Source: Massilia sp. BJB1822 (lineage in GTDB: Bacteria; Pseudomonadota; Gammaproteobacteria; Burkholderiales; Burkholderiaceae_D). Taken from it: a stretch of 56,666 nucleotides of DNA. The DNA is taken from the NCBI RefSeq assembly GCF_013369485.1, contig NZ_JABWEB010000026.1:1-56666 (forward strand), in the 5' to 3' direction. Of this stretch, positions 40,076 through 51,765 are shown piece after piece; within the stretch, counting starts at the first letter, position 1; every line of letters starts with the position of its first letter. Below the pieces are notes generated by a model that had not been told where the DNA came from, ran no database searches, and saw nothing but the letters and a program-made list of their open reading frames with translations. The translations under genes were made by a program, and so were the position numbers.

Positions 40076-41227
40076 TTAGGCAATTCTAACCGCATTTCCC
40101 CCCGGCGTAGTGCGGGCGGCTGTATCAGGCGCCGGCAGCCAGGGCGCAAACAGGCGCATCAGCGCGCGCCGCGTCCATTCGCCCAGGCCGCGTTCCAGGC
40201 AGAGATGAGCCAGCGCCGCAAGTGGAAAGGCGCACAGCAGCGTGATGAATACTTGCGACCAGGTATGGGTATCGATGCCCCGTGCCTGCATCCAGCGCGT
40301 CAGCAGGGTTTGCCCAAGAAAATGGGTCAGATACATGGAGTAGGAGACGGTACCGGTCCACACCAGCCAGCGCGGCGGGTTAAGCACAATCGTCTTGCTG
40401 GCCAAGGCCATCGCCAGCACCATCAATGCCAAAGGCCATCCCCAGTGCGTGGGGCCATGAAAGGCGCCAACACCGGAAAAGCCGTACCACAAAGCAAAGC
40501 CGGCCGAAACCAGCAGCAATTGCCAAGCTAAGGTAGCAGACGGAATGCGCGCCCAGCGCTGGCGATAAAGCAAACCGATTAGCACGCCGAACAGGAACTC
40601 ATAAATAATAGGGTTGGTCATCAGATTCAGATAACCAGCGAAATGCAAATTGTCGCGTACTTCGAACGATGAGCCGCCATGCCAACGCGGCAGCAGTACC
40701 AGGGTCAGCCCCATCCATCCAGCCAAGCCCAGCCAGCGCCAGCGCCCCAACAGCATGCTCAGTCCAAACACCAGATAGAAATACATCTCAAAAGCCAGCG
40801 TCCAGCCCAGCGGAAAAACCAGGCCAAAAAAAGGCGGCTGGTTGAGGTCGACCGGCAGCAATAACAATGATTTGATGAAAGCGCTGGAGTTGCCCGGCTG
40901 GCGGAAGAAATCCAGGCCGCCGAGAGCCAGCCAGATCCAGAGCAGCACGACGGCAGCATATGCCGGCCAGATCCGTGCCAAGCGCTTGATGCCAAACAGG
41001 GCAGCAGCTCGGCCACCAGCCGCGCCTGCCGTGGTGTGAACCATGATAAAGCCGCTAATAATGAAAAACAGGTCAACGCCCATGGCCCCTGGCAGTAGCA
41101 GCTGATCCATCTGCGGCCACTGCGGTGTTTCCAGAAAATACAGGCGGGCGTGCGTCAGCAGCACCAGCAACACAGCCACCCCACGCAGCGCCTGGATCCA
41201 GTCCAGCTGCTCTTTTTGCTTTTGCAT
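40076..41227 (-). CDS. Acyltransferase family 3 membrane protein (OafA/YrhL-like)
   Basis: 383 residues with about ten membrane helices. The N-terminus LDWIQALRGVAVLLVLLTHARLYF carries the conserved R-x10-H motif of acyltransferase 3 proteins, and MGVDLFFIISGFIM the next conserved block. FGIKRLARIWPAYAAV and SYSMYLTHF near the end are also typical. Such proteins O-acetylate surface sugars or exported compounds. No polysaccharide genes lie nearby, so the acceptor is unknown. Confidence 0.92.
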   Translation of the reverse strand: MQKQKEQLDWIQALRGVAVLLVLLTHARLYFLETPQWPQMDQLLLPGAMGVDLFFIISGFIMVHTTAGAAGGRAAALFGIKRLARIWPAYAAVVLLWIWLALGGLDFFRQPGNSSAFIKSLLLLPVDLNQPPFFGLVFPLGWTLAFEMYFYLVFGLSMLLGRWRWLGLAGWMGLTLVLLPRWHGGSSFEVRDNLHFAGYLNLMTNPIIYEFLFGVLIGLLYRQRWARIPSATLAWQLLLVSAGFALWYGFSGVGAFHGPTHWGWPLALMVLAMALASKTIVLNPPRWLVWTGTVSYSMYLTHFLGQTLLTRWMQARGIDTHTWSQVFITLLCAFPLAALAHLCLERGLGEWTRRALMRLFAPWLPAPDTAARTTPGGNAVRIA

Positions 41228-41393
41228 AGATTAATAATTCAACATCGCGAAGAGGGCGGATTCTAGCATGCCACTTCTGCCGCAATTGCAATAAGGCAAC
41301 GCGATTTGCAGCGGGACGGCGGTGCTGGCAGGCTGGAGCACGTGTAAAATGTCGGCTGTTTTTATTGCACCGCTTCCCGGAGACTACTTACTA

Positions 41394-42002
41394 ATGACCG
41401 ATCCCTACCGCCCGAACGGCCAGAAACTGAGCCCGATTCCCGCCTTTATCTTCATGTCCCGCTGGCTGCAGCTGCCGCTGTACCTGGGCCTGATCCTGGC
41501 GCAGTGCGTCTATGTCTTCCATTTCTGGGTTGAGCTGAAAGACCTGATTGGCGCCGCGCTCGGCAATGAAGCCTCGCTGCAGCATATCTTCCAGGCCGTC
41601 GCCGTGCCTGGCGCCGCCATGCCGACCAAGCTCAATGAATCGACCATCATGCTGGTCGTGCTGGGCCTGATCGACGTGGTCATGATCTCCAATCTGCTGA
41701 TCATGGTGATTGTGGGCGGCTACGAAACCTTCGTCTCGCGCATGCACCTGGAAGGCCATCCGGATCAGCCGGAGTGGCTGTCGCATGTGAATGCCTCGGT
41801 CCTCAAGACCAAGCTGGCGATGGCGATCATCGGCATTTCTTCGATCCACCTACTGAAGACTTTCATCAATGCGCAGGCTTACGAGCCCAAGATACTGATC
41901 GCGCAAACCGTTATCCACGTCGTCTTCCTGCTGTCGGCCCTGGCCATCGCCTATACCGACCGCCTGATGACGAGCACTCACAACGAATCAAAGCACCATT
42001 AA
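41394..42002 (+). CDS. UPF0114/YqhA family membrane protein (TIGR00645)
   Basis: 202 residues with four membrane helices. FMSRWLQLPLYLGLILAQCVYVFHFWVEL, LGLIDVVMISNLLIMVIVGGYETFVSR and LKTKLAMAIIGISSIHLLKTFIN are characteristic of the YqhA family. The frame is open to 41322, but the ATG at 41394 gives the family N-terminus; GGAG lies about 11 bases upstream. Function unknown. The fumarase gene follows after 24 bases and may be co-transcribed. Confidence 0.9.
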   Translation: MTDPYRPNGQKLSPIPAFIFMSRWLQLPLYLGLILAQCVYVFHFWVELKDLIGAALGNEASLQHIFQAVAVPGAAMPTKLNESTIMLVVLGLIDVVMISNLLIMVIVGGYETFVSRMHLEGHPDQPEWLSHVNASVLKTKLAMAIIGISSIHLLKTFINAQAYEPKILIAQTVIHVVFLLSALAIAYTDRLMTSTHNESKHH

Positions 42003-42026
42003 TCCGCCTTCGTAAGCGAGAACATC

Positions 42027-43553
42027 ATGACCATCATAAAGCAAGACGACCTGATCGAATCCGTTGCCGCCGCCCTGCAGTACATCAGCTACTACCACCC
42101 GGCCGACTACATCCAGCATCTGGCGCGCGCCTACGAGGCCGAGCAAAGCCCGGCCGCCAAGGACGCGATCGCGCAGATCCTGACCAACTCGCGCATGTGC
42201 GCGGAAGGCAAGCGTCCGATCTGCCAGGATACCGGCATGGTCAACGTCTTCCTGAAAATCGGCATGGGCGTGCGCTTTGAAGGTTTCACCGGCAGCGTGA
42301 CCGACGCCGTCAACGAAGGCGTGCGCCGCGCCTACAACTTCGCCGACAACAAGCTGCGCGCCTCCATCGTGGCCGACCCGCACTTCGAGCGCAAGAACAC
42401 CAAGGACAACACCCCGGCCGTGGTGCATATGGAGCTGGTGGAAGGCAATACCGTCGACGTGGGCGTTGCGGCCAAAGGCGGCGGCTCCGAGAACAAGACC
42501 AAGTTCGTGATGCTGAATCCATCCGACTCGCTGGTGGACTGGGTGCTGAAGACCGTGCCGCTGATGGGCGCCGGCTGGTGCCCGCCCGGCATGCTGGGCA
42601 TCGGCATCGGCGGCAGCGCCGAGAAAGCCATGCTGCTGGCCAAAGAGTCGCTGATGGAAGACATCGATATGTACGAGCTGAAAAAGCGCGGCCCGCAGAA
42701 CAAACTGGAAGAACTGCGCATCGAACTGTGCGACAAGATCAATGCCCTGGGCATCGGCGCCCAAGGCCTGGGCGGCCTGACCACGGTGCTGGACGTGAAG
42801 ATCAATATGTACCCGACCCACGCGGCCTCCAAGCCGGTGGCCATGATCCCGAACTGCGCCGCCACCCGCCACGCCCACTTCGTGCTGGACGGCTCCGGCC
42901 CGGCCTATATCGAACCGCCTGCGATCTCCACCTGGCCTGACGTGAGCTGGGCGCCGGACACCGAGAAGTCCAAACGCGTCGATCTGAACACCCTGACCAA
43001 GGAAGAAGTCGCGTCCTGGAAGCCGGGCCAGACCCTGCTCCTGAACGGCAAGATGCTGACCGGCCGCGACGCCGCGCACAAGCGCATCCAGGACATGCTG
43101 GCCAAGGGCGAGCAGCTGCCGGTGGACTTCACCAACCGCGTGATCTATTACGTCGGCCCGGTCGATCCGGTGCGCGACGAAGTGGTCGGCCCGGCCGGTC
43201 CTACCACCGCCACCCGCATGGACAAGTTCACCGATATGATGCTGGAGAAGACCGGCCTGATCTCGATGGTGGGCAAGGCCGAGCGCGGTCCGACCGCGAT
43301 CGAGTCGATCCAGAAGCACAAATCGGCCTACCTGATGGCGGTGGGCGGCGCGGCTTACCTAGTGTCGAAAGCGATCAAACACGCCAAGGTGGTCGGCTTC
43401 GCAGACCTGGGCATGGAAGCGATCTACGAGTTCGACGTGGTCGATATGCCTGTAACCGTGGCGGTCGATTCCACCGGCACCTCGGTGCACAACACCGGCC
43501 CGAAAGAGTGGGCGGTGAAGATCGAAGCGCTGAAAGCAGCCGTTCCAGCCTAA
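42027..43553 (+). CDS. Class I fumarate hydratase
   Basis: 508 residues, the single-chain iron-sulfur fumarase (FumA/FumB type), unrelated to heat-stable FumC. It interconverts fumarate and malate in the TCA cycle. Cluster cysteines are in GKRPICQDTGM and AMIPNCAATRH, with a further Cys in MGAGWCPPGMLGIGIGG. The C-terminal beta domain has AGPTTATRMDKFTDMMLEKTGLISMVGKAERG. The cluster makes it oxygen-sensitive. It lies between the UPF0114 gene and murI, with eight bases to murI. Confidence 0.95.
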   Translation: MTIIKQDDLIESVAAALQYISYYHPADYIQHLARAYEAEQSPAAKDAIAQILTNSRMCAEGKRPICQDTGMVNVFLKIGMGVRFEGFTGSVTDAVNEGVRRAYNFADNKLRASIVADPHFERKNTKDNTPAVVHMELVEGNTVDVGVAAKGGGSENKTKFVMLNPSDSLVDWVLKTVPLMGAGWCPPGMLGIGIGGSAEKAMLLAKESLMEDIDMYELKKRGPQNKLEELRIELCDKINALGIGAQGLGGLTTVLDVKINMYPTHAASKPVAMIPNCAATRHAHFVLDGSGPAYIEPPAISTWPDVSWAPDTEKSKRVDLNTLTKEEVASWKPGQTLLLNGKMLTGRDAAHKRIQDMLAKGEQLPVDFTNRVIYYVGPVDPVRDEVVGPAGPTTATRMDKFTDMMLEKTGLISMVGKAERGPTAIESIQKHKSAYLMAVGGAAYLVSKAIKHAKVVGFADLGMEAIYEFDVVDMPVTVAVDSTGTSVHNTGPKEWAVKIEALKAAVPA

Positions 43554-43560
43554 GGAAGCG

Positions 43561-44403
43561 ATGAGCAAAGCCCCTACCCTGTCCGCCGGAGCCGACGCCC
43601 CCATCGGCGTCTTCGACTCCGGCGTGGGCGGCCTGTCCGTGCTGCGCCACATCCAGCAGCAGCTGCCGCGAGAGAATGTGCTCTACTTCGCCGACATCGG
43701 CTTTGCGCCCTATGGCGACAAGCCGGAAGCGGCGGTGGTGCAGCGCGCGCTGGCGGTGGCGGAGTTCCTGATCGGGCAAGGGGCCAAGGCGCTCGTGGTG
43801 GCTTGCAATACCGCCACCGTGGCCGCCATCAAAGCCATCCGCGCCGCCTGGCCGGGCATGCCCATCGTGGGCGTGGAACCGGGCCTGAAACCCGGTGCCG
43901 CCGCCACCCGTAACGGCACGGTGGGCGTGATGGCCACCGATAACACTCTGCGCGGCGAGAAATTCCTGCAATTGCGCGACCAGATCTCCAGCGCCAGCAA
44001 GGCGCAGTTCCTGCTGCAGCCCTGCATTGGCCTGGCCGACCGCATCAACACGGGCGACCTGGAAGGACCGGAGACGGTAGCCATGCTGGAGCGCTATGTC
44101 CGGCCGCTGCTGGAACAAGGCGCCGACACCCTGGTGCTGGGCTGCACGCACTACCTCTTCGTCCAGCCGGGCATCGAACGCATCATCGCCGCCCATGCAA
44201 AAGCGCCGGTGACCGTGATCGACACCGGCGACGCCGTCGCGCGCCAGTTGGCCCGCTTGCTCGAAGGGGCCGGCCTGCTGCGTCCCGGCGGCACCGCACC
44301 GCATCTGCGCGGCTATACCACCTCCCCGCGCGCGGCGCTGGTGGAGGCCTTCGACAAGCTGTTGGGACAGCATCCCGAAGTGGAGGCGGTGCAGATTGCC
44401 TAA
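43561..44403 (+). CDS. murI: Glutamate racemase
   Basis: 280 residues. It makes D-glutamate for peptidoglycan by a two-base mechanism without a cofactor. Both catalytic cysteines are in place: Cys82 in VVACNTATV and Cys195 in LVLGCTHYLF. The N-terminus IGVFDSGVGGLSVLRHI and VGVEPGLKPG are also conserved. It starts eight bases after the fumarase stop, with a GGAAG site in between, so the two are co-transcribed. Confidence 0.95.
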   Translation: MSKAPTLSAGADAPIGVFDSGVGGLSVLRHIQQQLPRENVLYFADIGFAPYGDKPEAAVVQRALAVAEFLIGQGAKALVVACNTATVAAIKAIRAAWPGMPIVGVEPGLKPGAAATRNGTVGVMATDNTLRGEKFLQLRDQISSASKAQFLLQPCIGLADRINTGDLEGPETVAMLERYVRPLLEQGADTLVLGCTHYLFVQPGIERIIAAHAKAPVTVIDTGDAVARQLARLLEGAGLLRPGGTAPHLRGYTTSPRAALVEAFDKLLGQHPEVEAVQIA

Positions 44404-44459
44404 ATTTTCCGCACAAATAGGCAGTTTTCGGAAATTTGCAGAAAAAGGCCCGCAAGGGT

Positions 44460-44488
44460 TTGCCAGTTCCCGAAACAGCTTGTATAAT
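44460..44488 (+). promoter_or_regulatory. Sigma-70 promoter of tRNA-His
   Basis: TTGCCA (44460-44465), a 17-base spacer and a perfect TATAAT (44483-44488), followed by a GC-rich discriminator typical of stable RNA promoters. It ends 45 bases before the tRNA. Confidence 0.85.
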
Positions 44489-44533
44489 TCGGCCTCTGTC
44501 GCAGCAACGATGTGACAGAAGCAGTTTTCAGTG

Positions 44534-44609
44534 GTGGCTGTAGCTCAGTTGGTAGAGTCCAGGATTGTGATTCCTGTTGTCGTGGGTTCGAGCCCCATCA
44601 GCCACCCCA
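44534..44609 (+). tRNA. tRNA-His (anticodon GTG)
   Basis: Acceptor GTGGCTG pairs with CAGCCAC; the anticodon loop in AGGATTGTGATTCCT gives GTG. The extra G at -1 (44533) and discriminator C73, identity elements of bacterial tRNA-His, are both present, and CCA is encoded. Confidence 0.97.
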
Positions 44610-44620
44610 CCGAATTCAAG

Positions 44621-44657
44621 AAAAGCCCCATACCTCGGTATGGGGCTTTTTCTTTTT
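44621..44657 (+). terminator. Terminator after tRNA-His
   Basis: AAGCCCCATACC pairs with GGTATGGGGCTT around a 2-3 base loop (about 44623-44648), followed by TTTCTTTTT. It is nearly symmetric and may also serve the convergent gene at 44679. Confidence 0.88.
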
Positions 44658-44678
44658 CAGCAGTTTTCCGGCTAAAGC

Positions 44679-45386
44679 TCAGAGCTCCCAGGCAGCCGTG
44701 ATGCTGAATGGCGCCAGGTCCGGCATAGGGACCGCAGCTAATTCTTTCTCTAATTGCTCTTGAGAAATCAATGACAGGACGTGTTCAGGGCGAGCCTTGG
44801 GGCCAGGGTGGAATTCACGCTTGGCCAGCTCCTGCTCGCACAATGACCGCAGGTAGGCCCCCTGCTTCTCCGTCATCAGCGCAGTCACGCCATGCACGTC
44901 GGCCTTGAGGCACTGCAGGATCTCGTCCTCGGAAAAATCGTCATCCGCCAGGTGGTCGAGATTGGCGAAGCATTCCAGGTAGCCGGCGATGACGAAATCC
45001 TCAAAGGAACGGTGGATCATGCGTGAAGTTTCCCTGTCATGGAAAATCAGCGCCACGCCCACCGAATTTTCATCGACAGGCATCAGGCAGTAGGCATCGC
45101 CGGCGCCCGACTGGGCGAAGGGCAGGAAGCGTTTGCCGTCCTGGGCCTCGGGATTGAGCCACTCGCCGACTTCGCGCCGTGCGTCGGCGGCATCGAGCCA
45201 CTCGAAGTCATACCAGCAGATAAAGGCCGGGCCGCCGGCGAGCATCCTCTCGCGCCATGTGGCGCTCCAGTCCGAGCCATAAGCGGTCTTGCCGAAAGCA
45301 AGCAGGTTTTTCAATAAAGGCGGGAGGCTGATGCCCGTTTGGGAAGCGAGGGCTTCGAACTCGGAAAGTGGTGTGAAGTTTTCCAT
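44679..45386 (-). CDS. SMI1/KNR4 (SUKH) family protein
   Basis: 235 residues. The N-terminal half fits the SUKH fold: LSEFEALASQTGISLPPLLKNLLAFG, WYDFEWLDAADARREVGEWL, FLPFAQSGAGDAYCLMP and VGVALIFHDRETSRMIHRSFEDFVIAGYLECF. SUKH proteins are often immunity proteins for contact-dependent or type VI toxins. No toxin gene is next to it, so it may be an orphan immunity gene or have another role. The frame runs upstream to 45440, but ATG 45386 gives the natural start. Confidence 0.75.
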   Translation of the reverse strand: MENFTPLSEFEALASQTGISLPPLLKNLLAFGKTAYGSDWSATWRERMLAGGPAFICWYDFEWLDAADARREVGEWLNPEAQDGKRFLPFAQSGAGDAYCLMPVDENSVGVALIFHDRETSRMIHRSFEDFVIAGYLECFANLDHLADDDFSEDEILQCLKADVHGVTALMTEKQGAYLRSLCEQELAKREFHPGPKARPEHVLSLISQEQLEKELAAVPMPDLAPFSITAAWEL

Positions 45387-45467
45387 AAAGCCAAACAAAA
45401 AAAGAAAACCGCCAACGTAGCACAATTCAGGCCCGCACAAGGCCCTTGATTTAGCGCAAACAGGGGC

Positions 45468-47639
<2,172 letters not shown>

Positions 47640-48033
47640 TCGGTCATCAGGGCCGGCCTGGCGCGTTTCCGCGGCTATCGGGTCCGCCCCGGGACAGTCA
47701 AAGCCCTGCTGCCCGGCACAGGGCGGGCGGCGACATCAGAGCGGGGGAGGCGTGGCCAAAACTATCCGGCCGGCAAGTATTGGTGTAATTGCTAATACTA
47801 TATTCAGTTGCTGCCCAGGCTGTCAATCATCAAAATATATGTGAATTACAAGCAAATTACTGGAAGTTATCACCTGTTTGTATTTTGAAAACAATAGCCT
47901 TCAAGCCAGAAGCCCGGGCCGATGTAGCTTTTTTGTAAGCGTCAGTATCGTGGATGCAACTTAAGGCGGGCGCAGCGGAATGTTTGCAGGCACAATCTCC
48001 TCATCCACGGTAAGACTTTTCCGGGAGTTCGCA
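47640..48033. other. Intergenic region between two divergent kinase genes
   Basis: A 394-base gap, AT-rich from about 47785 to 47960. It contains a strong minus-strand promoter (listed separately), and an inverted pair AGTATT (47776-47781)/AATACT (47794-47799) just downstream of its -10 box that could be an operator. I see no clear promoter for the rightward operon and no gene. Confidence 0.6.
47797..47826 (-). promoter_or_regulatory. Sigma-70 promoter of the leftward hybrid kinase gene
   Basis: On the minus strand TTGACA (fwd 47821-47826) and TATAGT (fwd 47797-47802) are separated by 18 bases. Transcription would start near 47790, giving a leader of about 150 bases. Confidence 0.7.
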
Positions 48034-51000
48034 ATGATGAGGACGGTTGCAAGCAAGATGGCTTTGCTGACGGCGACAGCGCTGCTCGGCCTATCCCTGC
48101 TCACGGCCCTCGGACGCTATGAAATGGAACAGGTCTACGAGGGCGCTAACTTCGGCAACGTCAATGCCGTGCCCAGCCTGATCGCCCTCGACACCCTGCG
48201 CCGCAACTTCCTGCTGCTGGGCACCCAGCTGCAGCGCCAGCTCAACAGCAGCGACGATGTGGCGCGCGCCGAAGCCGAAAAACAGGTGGCCATCTACCGC
48301 CAGGGCGTGGCCACGGCCATCATCAAGTACGAGACCGACGGCTGCCTGGGCAGCGACTGCTTTGCCGACGCAAAGGACAAGATGTTCCTGTCCGAGGAAA
48401 AAGTCGTCTGGGCACGCTACGACAGCCTGCTCGACCGCATTCTGCAGGAAACGCACAAGGGCCAGCCCGGCGTCGCGCGCGCCCAGGAAGTGCTGAACGC
48501 CACCGCGCCGCTGGCGGACCAGATCTCGCGCCTGATCACCGACCATATCGCCTACAACGCCGCCGTCGCCACGCGCGAAACGGCGAAGGCGGTGGAGACC
48601 AAGAGCGACGCCCTGTACCTGACCCTGGGCGCCTGCGCCCTGATGCTGGCGGCCATCGGCGGCCTCGGTTTCCTGACGGCGCGCTCCATCATCGCCCAAC
48701 TGGGCGGCGAGCCGGCGGCGGCAACGGCCATTGTCAGCCGCCTGGCCAGCGGCGATGTGAGCGAACGCATCGACCTCAAGCCGGGCGACGATGCCAGCAT
48801 GATGGCGCGCGTGCACTTCCTGAGCCAGACCATGGAGCGCCTGGCCACGCGCGCCGAAGCCATCGGCCGCGGCAACCTGGAGGACGAGGTGGCGCTGGCC
48901 TCGGAACAGGACCGCCTGGGCAAGGCCATCAACGATATGATCCGCATGCTGCGCCTGAGCCGCGCCGAGGACGAGCGGCGCAACTGGCTGAAAGACGGCT
49001 ACAGCCAGCTCACCGCCAGCCTGACCGGCGATCTCAGTACCGAGCAGTTGGCCGACGCCGCCATCGGCATGATGGGCCATTATCTGGAAGCGGGGCGCGG
49101 CGTGTTCTACCTGTATGTGGAAGCGAGCCAGCAGCTGGAACTGGTGGGCAGCTATATGTACACCGAGCGCAATCACATCGGCGCCCGCTTCGCGCTGGGC
49201 GAAGGCGCGATCGGCCAGGCGGCGCGCGAACGCAAACCCATCATCCTCACGCTCGATGCCAGCGACGAGCAGACGCCGCCCATCACCACCGGCACCAGCA
49301 GCGCCACGCCGCGCTACACCTATACCTATCCCCTGCTGCATGAAGTCGATCTGGTGGGCGTGATCGAGCTGGCCAGCTTCACCCGCTTCGACGACAAGAA
49401 GACCGAGTTCCTGGCCGGCGTCAGCGGCATGCTGGCTTCGCTGCTCTATGTGGCCGAGCAGCGCGTGCATATCCGCAAGCTGCTGAACGCCAGCGAATCG
49501 TCGGAGAAGGAGCTACGCATCCAGAGCGAGCAGTTGCGCGACACCAATGCGCAGATGGAGGAACAGCAGCAGCAGTTGCAGCAGCAGGCCGAGGAACTGC
49601 AGCAGACCAATTCGCAGATGGAAGAGCAGCAGCAGCAATTGCAGCAGCAGGCCGAGGAACTCCGGCAAAGCAATGCGCAGATGGAGGAACAGCAGCAGCA
49701 GATGCAGCTGCAGAACGAGCAGCTGATCGAGGCGCGCCGCCTGCAGGAAGCCAAGACCCAGCAGCTCAAGCAGTCCAGCCAGTACAAGTCCGAGTTCCTG
49801 TCGAATATGTCGCACGAGTTGCGTACCCCGCTCAACTCCATCATCCTGCTGTCGAAGATGATGCTGAGCGAGGAGGAAGGCAAGCTCGATGGCGAATCGG
49901 CCAAATGGGCGCAGGTGATCCACCGCTCGGGCCAGGAGCTGCTGCGCCTGATCAACGATGTGCTCGACCTGTCCAAGGTGGAGGCCGGGCGCATGGAGCT
50001 GCATGCGGGGCCGGTCAGCGGCGCCGACATCTGCACCGAGCTGCAAAGCATGTTCGAGCACCTGGCGCGCGACAAGGGGCTGAGCCTGAGCGTGGTCAAC
50101 CAGCTCGAAGCGGACTTCATCAGCGACTGGGACAAGCTGTCGCAGATCCTGCGCAATCTGCTGTCGAACGCGGTCAAGTTCACGCGCGAGGGCAGCATCA
50201 GCGTCACCGTGGGCCGCCGTCCCGGCCACGCCCTGCCCATCTTCCTCAGTGTGCGCGACAGCGGCGTCGGCATCGCGCCCGACAAGCGCAATGTGATCTT
50301 TGAAGCTTTCCAGCAGGCCGACGGTTCCACCTCGCGCGAATTCGGCGGCACCGGCCTCGGTCTGACCATCAGCCTGCGCTTCGCCCAGATGCTGGGCGGG
50401 ACCATTGAGCTGCAAAGCGAGCCTGGCAAGGGCAGCGAATTCACCGTGCTGCTGCCGGACGCCATGCCCAGCACGCGGCCCGAGACGGCAACGGTGGCGC
50501 CCACCATCAGCCCCGTGCCGGCGCCGCCCGGCGACGGCCACCTGGCCCTGCCCGCGCCCAGCGTGGCCGACGACCGCGACACCATCCACAGCGAGGACGC
50601 GGTGATCCTGCTGATCGACGACGATCCCGCCTTCTGCCAGTCGCTGCTGGCCATGAACCGCCGCCTCGGCTACAAGACCCTGCTGGCCCATAGCGGCGAG
50701 GAAGGACTGGACCTGGCCTGGCGCCACCGGCCGCACGGCATCCTGCTCGACCTGGGCTTGCCGGATATGGACGGGGCGCAAGTGCTGCACGAGATCAAGA
50801 GCCGGCGCGAGCTGGCGCGCATCCCTGTGCACATCGTCTCGGCGCGCGACCGCGACGAGGCCTTCCTGCAGCAGGGCGCCATCGGCTTCCTGCAAAAACC
50901 GGCCGACGACCACCGCCTGGCGCAGGCCGAAGCGTCCCTGCTGGCGGCACTGGAACGCAGCGAGGGCAATAGCATCCTGGTGGTGGAGAACGGCGGCATC

Positions 51001-51765
51001 AGCGCCGCCGAAGTGGCGGCCGTGGTGGGGCCGGAGCGCGGGCCGGTGCTGGCCGCCGCGCCGGACGGCGCGCTGGAGCAGGCGCTCAGCCGCTCCGCCT
51101 GCCGCGTCGCCATCGTGGATCTGGGCGACGGCCAGACCGACACCGCGCTCGATGTGGCGGCCCGCCTGCGCGCCGCCGCGCCCGAACTGGCCCTGGTCTT
51201 CTTCGCCAGCCGCGCCCTGGACGACGACGCAGCCAACCGCCTGCGCCATTATTCCGAGTGCGTGATCGTGAAAACGCCGCAGGCCGAACGCCGCCTGCTG
51301 GAAAACGTGGAGCGCTTCCTGCGCCGCGTGCCGCAGGAGCGCGCCGCCATGCAGGCGGCACCCACGCCTGCCAGCGGCAAGGTGCTGAGCGGGCGCCACA
51401 TCCTGCTGGTGGATGACGATCCGCGCAATCTCTTCGTCATCACGGCGGCGCTGGAGCGCCACGGCGCGCGCCTGAGCAATGCCGTCAACGGCAAGCGCGC
51501 CCTGGAATTCCTGGCGCAGAACCAGGTCGACCTGGTGCTGATGGATATCATGATGCCGGAGATGGACGGCTTCCAGACCATCGCCGCCATGCGCCGCGAT
51601 GCCGCCATGCAGGCCACGCCGGTGCTGGCGCTGACGGCCAAGGCGGCGCCGTCCGACCAGGCCGAAATCATGGCCGCCGGCGCCGACGACTATCTGGCCA
51701 AGCCGGTCGATTACGATGTGCTGGTGGCCAAGGTGCTCAAGTGGAGCGGCGGGAGGAGCACATGA
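48034..51765 (+). CDS. Membrane hybrid histidine kinase with HAMP, GAF, coiled coil and three receiver domains
   Basis: 1243 residues from ATG 48034, chosen for GGGAG six bases upstream. Order: transmembrane helix 1 (about 9-25), a helical periplasmic sensor (about 26-195), helix 2 (about 196-215), HAMP, a GAF domain (about 340-480), a Gln/Glu-rich coiled coil of three 21-residue repeats (507-569), HisKA with His594 in NMSHELRTPLNSI, and HATPase (ILRNLLSNAVKFT, GTGLGLTISLRFAQML). It ends with receiver 1 (Asp906), a degenerate receiver-like part, and receiver 3 (Asp1171 in LMDIMMPEMDG, Lys in LAKPVD). The sequence is of the chemoreceptor-like kinase group. It overlaps the STAS-CheB-CheR gene by four bases. 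Confidence 0.93.
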   Translation: MMRTVASKMALLTATALLGLSLLTALGRYEMEQVYEGANFGNVNAVPSLIALDTLRRNFLLLGTQLQRQLNSSDDVARAEAEKQVAIYRQGVATAIIKYETDGCLGSDCFADAKDKMFLSEEKVVWARYDSLLDRILQETHKGQPGVARAQEVLNATAPLADQISRLITDHIAYNAAVATRETAKAVETKSDALYLTLGACALMLAAIGGLGFLTARSIIAQLGGEPAAATAIVSRLASGDVSERIDLKPGDDASMMARVHFLSQTMERLATRAEAIGRGNLEDEVALASEQDRLGKAINDMIRMLRLSRAEDERRNWLKDGYSQLTASLTGDLSTEQLADAAIGMMGHYLEAGRGVFYLYVEASQQLELVGSYMYTERNHIGARFALGEGAIGQAARERKPIILTLDASDEQTPPITTGTSSATPRYTYTYPLLHEVDLVGVIELASFTRFDDKKTEFLAGVSGMLASLLYVAEQRVHIRKLLNASESSEKELRIQSEQLRDTNAQMEEQQQQLQQQAEELQQTNSQMEEQQQQLQQQAEELRQSNAQMEEQQQQMQLQNEQLIEARRLQEAKTQQLKQSSQYKSEFLSNMSHELRTPLNSIILLSKMMLSEEEGKLDGESAKWAQVIHRSGQELLRLINDVLDLSKVEAGRMELHAGPVSGADICTELQSMFEHLARDKGLSLSVVNQLEADFISDWDKLSQILRNLLSNAVKFTREGSISVTVGRRPGHALPIFLSVRDSGVGIAPDKRNVIFEAFQQADGSTSREFGGTGLGLTISLRFAQMLGGTIELQSEPGKGSEFTVLLPDAMPSTRPETATVAPTISPVPAPPGDGHLALPAPSVADDRDTIHSEDAVILLIDDDPAFCQSLLAMNRRLGYKTLLAHSGEEGLDLAWRHRPHGILLDLGLPDMDGAQVLHEIKSRRELARIPVHIVSARDRDEAFLQQGAIGFLQKPADDHRLAQAEASLLAALERSEGNSILVVENGGISAAEVAAVVGPERGPVLAAAPDGALEQALSRSACRVAIVDLGDGQTDTALDVAARLRAAAPELALVFFASRALDDDAANRLRHYSECVIVKTPQAERRLLENVERFLRRVPQERAAMQAAPTPASGKVLSGRHILLVDDDPRNLFVITAALERHGARLSNAVNGKRALEFLAQNQVDLVLMDIMMPEMDGFQTIAAMRRDAAMQATPVLALTAKAAPSDQAEIMAAGADDYLAKPVDYDVLVAKVLKWSGGRST
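49552..49740 (+). repeat. In-frame 63-base tandem repeat (three units)
   Basis: Three units start at 49552, 49615 and 49678, each encoding QMEEQQQQLQQQAEEL or a near copy. 21 residues equal three heptads, so each unit adds whole turns of a coiled coil between the GAF and HisKA domains. The third unit has diverged. Confidence 0.9.

Noticed and set aside
49552..49740. Simple CAG microsatellite expansion
   Set aside because: The unit is 63 bases and keeps heptad phase in a coding coiled coil; the CAG runs are just Gln codons in it.
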